NCBI GenBank assembly: GCA_028753945.1
Contig: JAPNXP010000004.1
Location: 4,278,001-4,342,000, forward strand
Source: Hexactinellida sp. DTS-2022
Taxonomy: Eukaryota > Porifera > Hexactinellida
Length of the DNA: 64,000 bases
Reading direction: 5' to 3'
The translations under genes and the position numbers were made by a program. Shown piece after piece: positions 55,088 through 64,000 of the stretch. Under the pieces are notes generated by a model. The model saw nothing but the letters and a program-made list of their open reading frames with translations. It did no database searches and was not told where the DNA came from. Position 1 is the first letter of the stretch; every line of letters starts with the position of its first letter.

Positions 55088-57180
55088 TTTGGCATAATTT
55101 GCAATGTGTATGGGGTAATCAACCATTGCGAGTCCATTGGAACCACTTTTGAGAATCTCAGATTTGTGGTTAAGCTGTTTAGGCGCCATTTAACGATGAC
55201 GGTAACAATTTATGGTGAAATGAAAAAAATTCAAATATCATAAATTTCATTTTCTTCTTACTTTCTAATAATCTCATAACAGGAATACTAAATACTAAAT
55301 AGGAATATATTTCATACCCCAAAGGCTACTAAATCACAAAATGGCGACATTCTAAAATTTTGAAAAACTTATAAAGCAACCACATGCTAAAATACAAGTA
55401 GTATCCGAGTTACAACTTACTATTTTCGTCCATAAAACGTATTTCATTGCTGGTTTATATATACGAGCCCTTCGGTCTCGGTCGCTTCGCGACGGATCAC
55501 TCTATCACAAAAGTCGCTTCGCGACTTTTGTTCGTTCGTGTTAGGCACTACGCAATGCAATTAACGGCCGCTTCGCGGCCTTTCCCTCCCCAAAGCAATA
55601 ATATTAATAATGAGTTCACCTGTGTCCGTGCCTAAAATTCATTTTTGGTTTTGATTAGTTACTGTAATTTGTTTTGGGAAATTATGTTTGTAAGTTATTC
55701 TCATTGCTCATTAGTTAATAATTATTAGTTAATTAATAGCTCAATAATTCTTAAGGGTAGCTCGTTCAGCTATATTATAACGTTAGCTTGTTAGCTCAAA
55801 TAAATTGAGACCTGTGTTGGTAAATTATACGCAATTAATTAATTTCAGTAAATTGCAAAGTAATTTACCAACTCTCGATTTAATCTCTGCATAATAATGG
55901 TTTAAAGATGAGAATAAGACCGCTACGCGGTCTTATTCTCATCATTAATCCATTATTATGCAGAGGTAAATTCAGGGTTGCAAAATATTTGATTTAATAG
56001 TAATAAACATTTATACATCCCTCCATAAACTATTTATTTTGCAGGAGCTGGGTTAGTAAATTATTTAATTTAGTTGATAGGAATCATTAACATAATAAAT
56101 CTCATCGTTAAGCAGAACCAAAATCTTAGATTACTTAACTTAATTCATTTCTAGTAGAATTATTATAGAAGCCAATATAGGTGTAATAAATAAACAATGC
56201 ATTTTAGACTCTAAGCGCATTCTTGTTGACCAAACAAATCAGATTGCTAGTAATATAACTTATGTGATTGACGTAAGCTAAATACACAACGAATAGAATA
56301 AACTGATGGAAGCCAAACTGGATTAATCAAGTATGCAATTTCGGAAATATTGTAGGTGAAGATTAAATCATCAAACCTCAATATGTGCAATGATGCAGCA
56401 ATTGGAGGTTACATTTTTGTTATTGCCTGGCTCAGATTAAATGCGAAAATTATAAAAATTTCTAGGGACATGCAATACATTCTGTTTTATAATGTGACAA
56501 AATTATTTGTCGATTGAACCAAAAGTGTAAGAGCTGAATCCAAATTAGTTCCTACGTGACGTCACATTCCCATAAATCGGTATACGTGTGTCTCATTGTA
56601 TGTTGTGTTATCATCTAAAATTGTGGGCGAATCGAATAAAAACTGAATGAGTTATCCCCAAATATGTTCGTTTATGACGTCATAATCCCGTTATTTCGCT
56701 TAGAAAACCAATAGATCGTTGTCAGCGTGTAAAATTACCCCTGCATGCCAATTTTCAGCTTTCTAGGACTCGTAGGCTTTCCTATTAATTCTGGACAAAC
56801 ACACAAACACACAAACACATCCACAACAATTCCGCTTTTAATATCAGATAGATAGATTCATTCTCATTATATATTCGGAAAATGTATTCTAAGTATATTT
56901 AGCAAATTATTTTCATTTTCTCGTAGTTCTTTAGACTCGAATTGTATATTTTGTATATTTGTGATGTCATCGTTAAATGGCGCCTAAACAGCTTATCCAC
57001 AAATCTGAAATTCTCAAAAGTAGTTCCATTGGACTCGCAATGGTTGATTACCCCATACACAATGCAAATTATGCCAATAGGAAGCATAGTTTAGCTTAGA
57101 ATAAAATTACAAAATCGGACTACTATATTTTGTTAGTTTAGGCTAGCATATCTAGCTGTATTTATAGTAGGCTATGGATC
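55088..57180 (-). repeat. Second copy of the foldback element, split by an insertion
   Basis: 55088-55460 is the reverse complement of about 5990-6330, and 56855-57180 of about 5660-5970. The 1.4 kb between (55461-56855) is absent from the copy at 5664-6441, where the corresponding bases are adjacent. Confidence 0.85.
55461..56855 (-). mobile_element. Helitron-like composite inserted in the foldback copy
   Basis: It begins TATATACGAGCCCTTCGGTC with the ACAAAAGTCGC-TTC-GCGACTTTTGT hairpin (55508-55532) and GGCCGCTTCGCGGCC. It ends (5' end on the minus strand) AACAATTCCGCTTTTAATATC. 56417-56830 is nearly identical to 3641-4040. The middle (55700-56400) is noncoding and contains the palindrome GACCGCTACGCGGTC near 55918. 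Confidence 0.65.
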
Positions 57181-57389
57181 ACCACATCAAACCGAAACTA
57201 CAGGTTACTGATCGGCCCTATTAAATCAATCCTTGGGAACACGATAAAGAGAAATCGATATATGCCTATTGTATGCTAATGATTGTATTTATAAAAGAAA
57301 TCTTTTTGTAGATTTGGAATAAAATAAAAATTGCCTCAAACTAATTTACGACGCCCATTAGTTTTGTTGTTGGGGCAGCTATAGATGCA

Positions 57390-57662
57390 TGCAAATGGAC
57401 TGCAAGAAAAGTACAAGATGGCTTTGTTTGGACTGTGAAAAAGTTCAGGATGGTTACGTGTGGACTAAAGAAAAAGTTTACGAAGTCGTCAAGTCGAAGG
57501 TTATGTTGGACTATAGAAGCAGCGTACGATGTTTATTGTTATGCTAAAGACAGCGTCCTTGCTGCTTTCAGCTCTTTGGTTATTCTACTAATCAGTAGTT
57601 GTTTAGGCCCCTATAAGCCTTCTATATTTAGTAATAGTAGTACCAATAATTTATATTCTTAA
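57390..57662 (+). other. Short open region with internal repeat, no firm gene
   Basis: Two overlapping frames are open. A 75-codon ORF (57435-57662) ends in a hydrophobic segment (LAAFSSLVILLISSCLG). In the other frame the pattern K-VQDG-VWT occurs twice. It is too short and unsupported to call a gene, and lies just upstream of the minisatellite. Confidence 0.25.
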
Positions 57663-57673
57663 CGTATTTTATT

Positions 57674-58045
57674 ACTGTGCCGACTATACTATACTATAGT
57701 ATAGTGGCCCAGGTCTAATCTTACTGCCTTGGTTAGTTATTACTGTGCCGACTATACTATAGTATAGTGGCCCAGTTCTAATCTTACTGCCTTTATTCTA
57801 TATTTTTACTGTGCCGACTATACTATAGTATAGTGGCCCAGTTCTAATCTTACTGCCTTTAATATTATTATTACTGTGCCGACTATACTATAGTATAGTG
57901 GCCCAGTTCTAATCCTAGTGCTTTGGTTAGTTATTATTATTATTACTGTGCCGACTATACTATAGTATAGTGGCCCAGTATTGGAATCACTGCTTTTATT
58001 ACTGTGCCGACTATACTATAGTATAGTGGCCCAGTATTGAAATGA
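57674..58045 (+). repeat. Palindromic minisatellite, six units
   Basis: Six copies of TTACTGTGCCGACTATACTA plus TAGTATAGTGGCCCAG are separated by 18-36 bp that are related to one another (TCTAATCTTACTGCC-like). Each unit contains the palindrome CTATACTATAGTATAG flanked by GGC/GCC pairs. Confidence 0.9.
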
Positions 58046-58645
58046 GTGCCTTGGTATATTATTAATATTTTTAATATTTTTTATCCGTAGCCTCTCCACA
58101 GAACAGAGTTTTATTAACTAAGAGCCCAAATTTTCAGGATATGTGTCTCATGGGTTACAGATGTGCACCTGGGGTCACGATTTTTTATTTCATTTTTTTG
58201 GACACATTTTTGCACCTGTTTAATATTGTAAAAGGAACAATAAATAGTACCCGAAAATTAAATTTATTTGCATTCGATAGAGAATTAAATTCTACACCTT
58301 TTCACAGTGCACGAATTTTCAAATTGTACTTAGTTTGTGCCACAATTGAGTTGCAAGTTTCCTTTGTTTACTAACACTTCAGTTCAATTGAAAGTGTTAA
58401 ATCTAATTCTATTGTTTCAACTCGTTATTATTATATTGATTCAACTTGTGAGATCGAGTAGGCTTCTATTTTCCAATTGAAAAAAAAGATTATATATTTC
58501 ACAACAACGACAGATTATGTGATTATATTTACTCCTGCGAGAATATTATTGCACTGTTAATATACTGACGTAATGAATTATAATTAATTCAGTCAGTATA
58601 TTACTTATATACATACTTATAATTTGTTTATTAGGGGTTATCGAG

Positions 58646-58761
58646 AATTGCAGCTGTACCGACAGCATGTTCCTTTGGAGGCACTATAAATAAACCACCA
58701 CCAAAATATAGTGCCACAAAAGGAACATGCGTCGGCACAGGCTGCAATTTTGGATTTTTTA
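58646..58761 (+). repeat. Snap-back hairpin, copy 6
   Basis: The left arm is truncated and starts AATTGCAGCTGTACCGAC directly after a unit-start block (GGGGTTATCGAG). The right arm is full length. The arms mismatch at two places. Confidence 0.85.
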
Positions 58762-59472
58762 TTTATCCGTAGCCACTCCACAGAACAGAGTTTTATCAAC
58801 TAAGAGCACAAATTTTTAGGATGGGTGTCTCATGGGCTACAGACGTGCACCTGGGGTTACGATTTTTGATTAACAAATTTTGGACACATGTTTAACACCT
58901 TTCAAAATTTGTCTGGACCATAACTCAAAATATGTTTTACTAAACCCCCAAATTTTATTTCATATTTGGATTCATCTTAAAATTCTGTGTCTGTTGGGAG
59001 AAGAATTTTTTTTTAAATGGGTTTAAATTTTGCCATAAATGGGGGTTGAAATTTCTTTGTTTACCACACTTCAATTTCTGTAAAAGTGTTAAATCTAATT
59101 CCATTGTTTTAACTTGTAATAATTATATTGATTTAACTTGTTAAATCCTACTCTATTGATTCAACATGCCATAATTATATTGATTCAACTGATAAATTCC
59201 AGCTGGCTTCTATTTAATTATAGTATTACTATACAATGGATTAAATATAATAATATAATATAAGGAATTTGTTGACTTAACTCACTCACCGTGGATAATA
59301 TTGCTAAAATAAATAACTAATAATATAACTTATTATCAATACATAATGGATGAATGGCATTAATCTCAAGATGGTTTATGATAGAAACTAACTTCAAATT
59401 TATCTACCGTTCCTTGTGACTCCGACCAATTAACAAATGGTTCTTCACACCTTGGGCGTTGATGACTTGGCG

Positions 59473-59595
59473 AAAAAAATCCAAAATTACAGCCTGCGCC
59501 GACAGCATGTTCCTTTGGAGGCACAATCAATAAACAACCAACAAAATATAGTGCCACCAAAGGAACATGCGTCGGCGTAGGCTGCAATTTTTTAT
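59473..59595 (+). repeat. Snap-back hairpin, copy 7
   Basis: The left flank is as at 3514. The arms are ACAGCCTGCGCCGAC and GTCGGCGTAGGCTGC, with partial compensation (GCGCC/GGCGT). Confidence 0.85.
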
Positions 59596-60668
59596 TATTA
59601 TTCTTCCGTAGCTCATCCACTGAACAGAGTAAAGTAAACTAAGAACCCAAAATTTCAGGATATGTGTCTCATGGGTTACAGATGTGCACCTGGGGTCACG
59701 ATTTTTTATTACATTTATTTGGACACATTTTTGCACCTGTTTAATATTGAAACAGGAACAATAAATAGTACCCGAATATTTAATTTATATGCATTCGATA
59801 GAAAATTAAATTCTACACCTTTTCACGATGCACGAATTTCTAAATTGGGTTTCATTAGTGCCACAATAGAGTTGCAAATATCCTTTGTTTACTAACACTT
59901 CAGTTCAATTGAAAGTGTTATATCTAATTCTATTGTTTCAACTTGTGATTATTATATTGATTCAACTTGTGAGATCGAGTAGGCTTCTATTTTCCAATTG
60001 AAAACTAAGATTATATATTTCATAACAACGACAGTTTATGTGATTATATTTCCTTCTGCAAGAATATTTTTGCACAATGGATACATGACATATTTAATTC
60101 TAATTAATTCGCTCTGTGTTTAACTTATAGAGACGGTTCCAATTAGATTATTGGGGTTATCGAGTGCGCTGAATTTAAATAATATAATGAAATTCAATTT
60201 AGATTAATAATTATTGCAAATAATTGAACTTAATATATTTTGATGTACATAATATTGGTGTGAAATTATTAATAGATTAATTAAATATTTATAGTAATTA
60301 GCTAAATTTCATTAATCTCAGAAATGATATAAGATAGAAACAAACTTTAAATTTATCAATTGGTCCTTATGGCACGTACCACCTATACAAGTGGATCTTG
60401 ACACCTTGAGGTGATGATGACATCGTCAAAAAAATGTATTTTTACAATTTTGTGAATTAAATAATACGCATGGGTTGGTTGGAGTTGGGCGAACACCCAA
60501 CACGCACTTAAAAAATGCTGAGAGCATCACAGATTATATTCTACTGAAACTTGAATATCTCTCAAATAAAGTGAGCTAAATGGAGACTTCCAACTCACTA
60601 AGGGTCGTTGCCTTTTGAAAAACCTTTCTGAAACAATTTAACACCTTCATAGTGATGATGACATGGCG

Positions 60669-60795
60669 AAAAAAAATCCAAAATTGCAGCCTGTGCCGAC
60701 AGCATGTTCCTTTGGAGGCACTATCAATAAACAACCAACAAATATAGTGCCACCAAAGGAACATGCGTCGGCACAGGCTGCAATTTTGGATTTTA
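60669..60795 (+). repeat. Snap-back hairpin, copy 8
   Basis: Stem variant GCAGCCTGTGCC/GGCACAGGCTGC; followed by an (ATT)n run and the CTCCACAGAACAGAG flank. Confidence 0.9.
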
Positions 60796-61867
60796 TTATT
60801 ATTATTATTATTGATCCGTATTGTCTCCACAGAACAGAGTTGTAATTACTAAGAACTGAAATTTTCAGGACAGGTGTCTCATGGGTTACAGATGTGCACC
60901 TGGGGTCACGATTTTTGATTAAAATTTTTTGGACACATTTTTGCACCTGTTTAATATTAGAAAAGAACAATAAATAGTGCGCGAAAGTTCAATTTATATG
61001 CATTCGATAGAGAATTAAATTATACACCTTGTCACAGTGCACGAATTTTCAAATTGCCTTTCATTTGTGCCACTATTGAGTTGCAAATTCCCTTTGTTTA
61101 CTAACACTTCAGTTCAATTGAAAGTGTTAAATCTAATTCTATTGTTTCAACTTGTGATAATTATATTGCTTCCACTTGTGAGATCGAGTAGGCTTCTATT
61201 TTCTAATTGAATACTAAGATTCGACATTCCATAACAACGACAGATTATGTGATTATATTTCCATCAGCAAGAATTCTCTTGCACTATACTGACGAAATTA
61301 ATTATAATTAATTCAGTCAGTATATGACTTATATAGATGCTTCCAATTTGTTTATTAGGGGTTATCGAGTGTGCGGAATTGAAATTTGATAGCCAAAATA
61401 ATTAATTTATTATTTATAACAAAATAATTTAACTTAATAATTGTAAGTTGACATTGAAATTGGTGTTATATTATAAATAATATTAATAATTATTTATACT
61501 AATTAATTAAATATCATTAATCTCAGAGATTATACGAGATAGAAACAAACTTCCAATTTATCAATTGATCCTTATGCCACGTAACACCTCTACCAATGGG
61601 TCTTTGCACCTTGAAGTGATGATGACATCGTCAAAAAAAATGTGTTTTTACAATTTAATGAATTATATTTTGCGAGTGGGTTGGTTGGTCTTGGGTGATC
61701 ACCCAACACTCACATAAAAAATGCTGACTCTTCACTTATTATATTATACTCATACTTGAATATCTCTAAAATGAAGTGAACTAAATGGAAACTTCCACCA
61801 CTCTAAGGGTCGATACCTTCTGTAACACCTTTTTGAAATAATTTTTCATAGTGATGATGACAATGCG

Positions 61868-61994
61868 AAAAAAAATCCAAAATTGCAGCTGGGCCGACAG
61901 CATGTTCCTTTGGAGGCACTATCAATAAACCACAACCAAAATATAGTGCCACCAAAGGAACATGCGTCGGCACAGGCTGCAATTTTGGATTTTA
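61868..61994 (+). repeat. Snap-back hairpin, copy 9
   Basis: The left arm GCAGCTGGGCC and right arm GGCACAGGCTGC are not fully matched; otherwise as the other copies. Confidence 0.85.
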
Positions 61995-62101
61995 TTATTA
62001 TATTCAGTACGAGTGGAATGAACATAGTTTCCTCGGCTATAAAAATTAGCCTATTGATAATGAATTAGCAGTTTAGCATTGATAAGATTGCGGTAATTAA
62101 T

Positions 62102-63024
62102 CAGGGACGTTGCCAGGATTTTTCACCTAGGGGGGCATAGAAATTTCCGGGGGGGCAAACATTATATTGGTGTTAGATCTAGCAGTTGACGTTACCAAAA
62201 ACTAGGGGTTAAAGATGAAGCTTTCTAGTTTAATGTCCTGCAAAGTATGAAAAGTAACCTACAAAAAATCAATTTTGACAGGTAACAGGTCTAAAGTAAA
62301 AGGTGTATTGAATTTGTAAAACAGTTGATTAGAAGTTAGAACAAAAGTTGCCAAAATAACTAGGAATATCCTACAAGGCGCATCTAGATTGCTACAGTCC
62401 ATTCCTGTCAACCGTATAGGGATTTCAAACATTTTGGATGTTCTGTCCAGGCGTACAGGGATGTAATAAATTTGTATATGGATTACTAGTTTGGATAAAT
62501 TAATGATTGTTTGTCGAATAATACCTAAAAATGGCTAACCCTAAAATGTAGGTTTTTGTCTTGTGTAAATTAATACCCTATTTTATAGGGATTCTCTGTA
62601 GAAACTATATATTTCAATATTATCTGCGTTCCTAAGTGATTATTTTGATTTATGAAACTTAATAAGAATAAATAACATGTTCGAACTTCGTATGTATATC
62701 TTGACATACATAATAAAATGCGTTGGTTAGTGTAATTCGTTTCAGTATAAGTGTAGATTTACATTTTAGACGAGCGAGCGAGAAAAGAATTTGAGGTGTC
62801 TAGGGATCTTGACCATCAATGTACAGGGGAAAATTGGAGCCTCGTACAGGGATATGACTCAAATGTTGGAAAGTGTGAACTCATTAAATTGAATTCAATA
62901 GCATCAATGAATCAGAGGAATAAAATAGTTCAATATATTTTACCATGGGGGGCATTGCCCCGGGGCGAGGATTTCTACCAGGAGGCCATTGCCCCCTATG
63001 CCCCCCCCCGTGGCGACGTCCCTG
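62102..63024. mobile_element. hAT-type non-autonomous element
   Basis: Inverted ends CAGGGACGTTGCCAGG and TGGCGACGTCCCTG, with GGGGGGCA/TGCCCCCCC runs just inside. The flanks are TAATTAAT and TAATCTAT (6 of 8). 923 bp, no transposase. Confidence 0.7.
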
Positions 63025-63025
63025 T

Positions 63026-63617
63026 AATCTATCTATATATTAAAAGAGGAATTGTTGTGTGTTTGTTTGTTTGTTTGTTTGTTTGTTTGTTTGTGTGTTT
63101 GTCCATAATTAATTGAAAAGACTACGAGTCCTAGAAAGCTGAAAATTTGTATACAGGGGTAATTTTGTACTGCGACAACGATCTATTGGTTTTTGAAGAG
63201 AAATATTTACATTTGAAGGTGACAAAATATGTTGGCCAATTAAATTCGAGGGTTTGTTAGTATGGATTAGCAGATTTCATCAATTAGTATAAATAGATTG
63301 TGCATAATAGAAATATTTTCTGAGGTCCAATTTGATTGATTAAAAATAAATTCATTTAACCATAAATCATTTGTCTATTCTATTGCCTGTTTTTCTTTTA
63401 GTATTATTATTTTGATTCGAGCTTTCTTATCGTGCAACTAAAATTTATTGAGCTATTAAAACTCATTATTAATGTGATTGCTTTTTTGGGAGGGAAAGGC
63501 CGCAATGCGGCCGTTAATTGTATTGCGTAGTGCCTAACACGAACGAACAAAAGTCGCGAAGCGACTTTTGTGAGAGAGTGATCCGTCGCGAAGCGACCGA
63601 GACCGAAGGGCTCGTAT
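63026..63617 (+). mobile_element. Non-autonomous Helitron-like element
   Basis: It starts TCTATCTATATATTAAAAGA and GGAATTGTTGTG(TTTG)n. It ends with GGCCGCAATGCGGCC, ACAAAAGTCGC-GAA-GCGACTTTTGT (63549-63573) and GACCGAAGGGCTCGTA. It is a near full-length copy of 4428-5015 in the opposite orientation. Confidence 0.65.
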
Positions 63618-63619
63618 TA

Positions 63620-64000
63620 TTAAATCTCGATTGTTGTTTGTTTGTGTGTGTGTGTGTGTGTGTTTGTCCGGATTGTATTAAGTGGGGGGAATAGAAACCG
63701 AATTTATATATGAGATATAAACAAACTTCCAAATGTTAGAATGGGTAAACAAATGTTGTAATAGGTAAACAAGTATGTTGAACCCGAATTTCGCGTTTAT
63801 AAATTTGTAATATGAATATTTGTTGTTGTTGTTTACACAAAATAGGTAAACAAATTAATGAAAATTCAAAATTAACCGAGAAGTTAGCTTTCAACGGGTA
63901 TTATTGGTAAACAAGTATGCTGAACACGAATTTCGCGTTTATAAATTTGTAATATGAATATTTGTTGTTGTTGTTTACACAAAATAGGTAAACAAATTAA
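63620..64000 (+). mobile_element. Second Helitron-like element, runs off the window
   Basis: It starts AATCTCGATTGTTGTTTG(TG)n, GTCCGGATTGTATTAAG. A segment of about 143 bp (GTAAACAAGTATGYTGAAC ... GGTAAACAAATTAA) occurs twice in tandem, at 63766 and 63909. Confidence 0.55.

Larger units (their letters stand above)
58080..62000 (+). repeat. Right array of the composite repeat
   Basis: Units start near 58529, 60030 and 61240 (ACGACAGATTATGTGATTATATT). They carry the same blocks as the left array plus a second type of right flank (CCGTAG...CTCCACAGAACAGAG, then ACAGATGTGCACCTGGGGTC). Four hairpin cores lie inside. No protein is encoded. Confidence 0.85.

Noticed and set aside
57674-58045. CRISPR array
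   Set aside because: The variable segments are recognisably related to each other, the surroundings are intron-containing animal DNA, and no cas gene exists.

Overview
The window is nuclear DNA from an AT-rich animal genome. It has introns with GT/AG borders, a giant RNF213-type AAA+ gene, and DIRS, Ty3/gypsy, hAT, pogo/Tigger-like, Helitron-like and integrase-type transposons. The mix suggests an early-branching invertebrate such as a sponge or cnidarian, but the sequence alone does not fix the species. Almost everything outside two host genes is mobile or repetitive DNA.

Layout. Positions 1-5015 hold an array of a composite repeat with a 125-bp snap-back hairpin at its core, followed by Helitron-like elements. 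Positions 5035-22456 (minus strand) hold one RNF213/mysterin-like gene. It has a 9.5-kb first coding exon with three visible Walker A sites and at least nine small downstream exons. These include a RING exon whose metal-binding residues are incomplete. The gene leaves the window before the part of RNF213 that carries the RZ finger. Its introns are stuffed with MITEs and Helitron-like copies. Positions 22457-28467 hold MITEs, a Helitron-like relic and a broken ankyrin-repeat gene (minus strand, 26367-27720).

Positions 28468-48930 are a single DIRS-type (tyrosine recombinase) retrotransposon. Its gag, reverse transcriptase/RNase H and recombinase genes have been split by successive insertions: a broken hAT element, a 1.66-kb TIR element, a 4.69-kb Ty3/gypsy element (CTAC duplications), a 4.49-kb integrase-type transposon (AGCCCT duplications), an 87-bp hAT MITE (CCCACTCC duplications), and a copy of the composite repeat. 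Removing the insertions with one target copy restores the DIRS reading frame at three junctions. The 4.49-kb transposon looks young. It has 318-bp near-identical terminal repeats and an apparently intact nine-exon gene that joins a retroviral-type integrase to a ubiquitin-specific-protease-like domain.

Positions 48931-64000 contain pogo-like and hAT MITEs, an intact 171-codon gene of unknown function (minus strand, 50621-51136), a 1.48-kb foldback element with tandem-repeat arms, and a candidate type III hammerhead ribozyme at 53784-53842. They also hold nested elements with pentanucleotide and palindromic arrays, a second copy of the 5.7-6.4 kb foldback element split by a 1.4-kb insertion, a palindromic minisatellite, a second array of the composite repeat, and two Helitron-like elements at the right edge. 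Apart from the RNF213-like gene and the small gene at 50.6 kb, no expressed host gene is evident.
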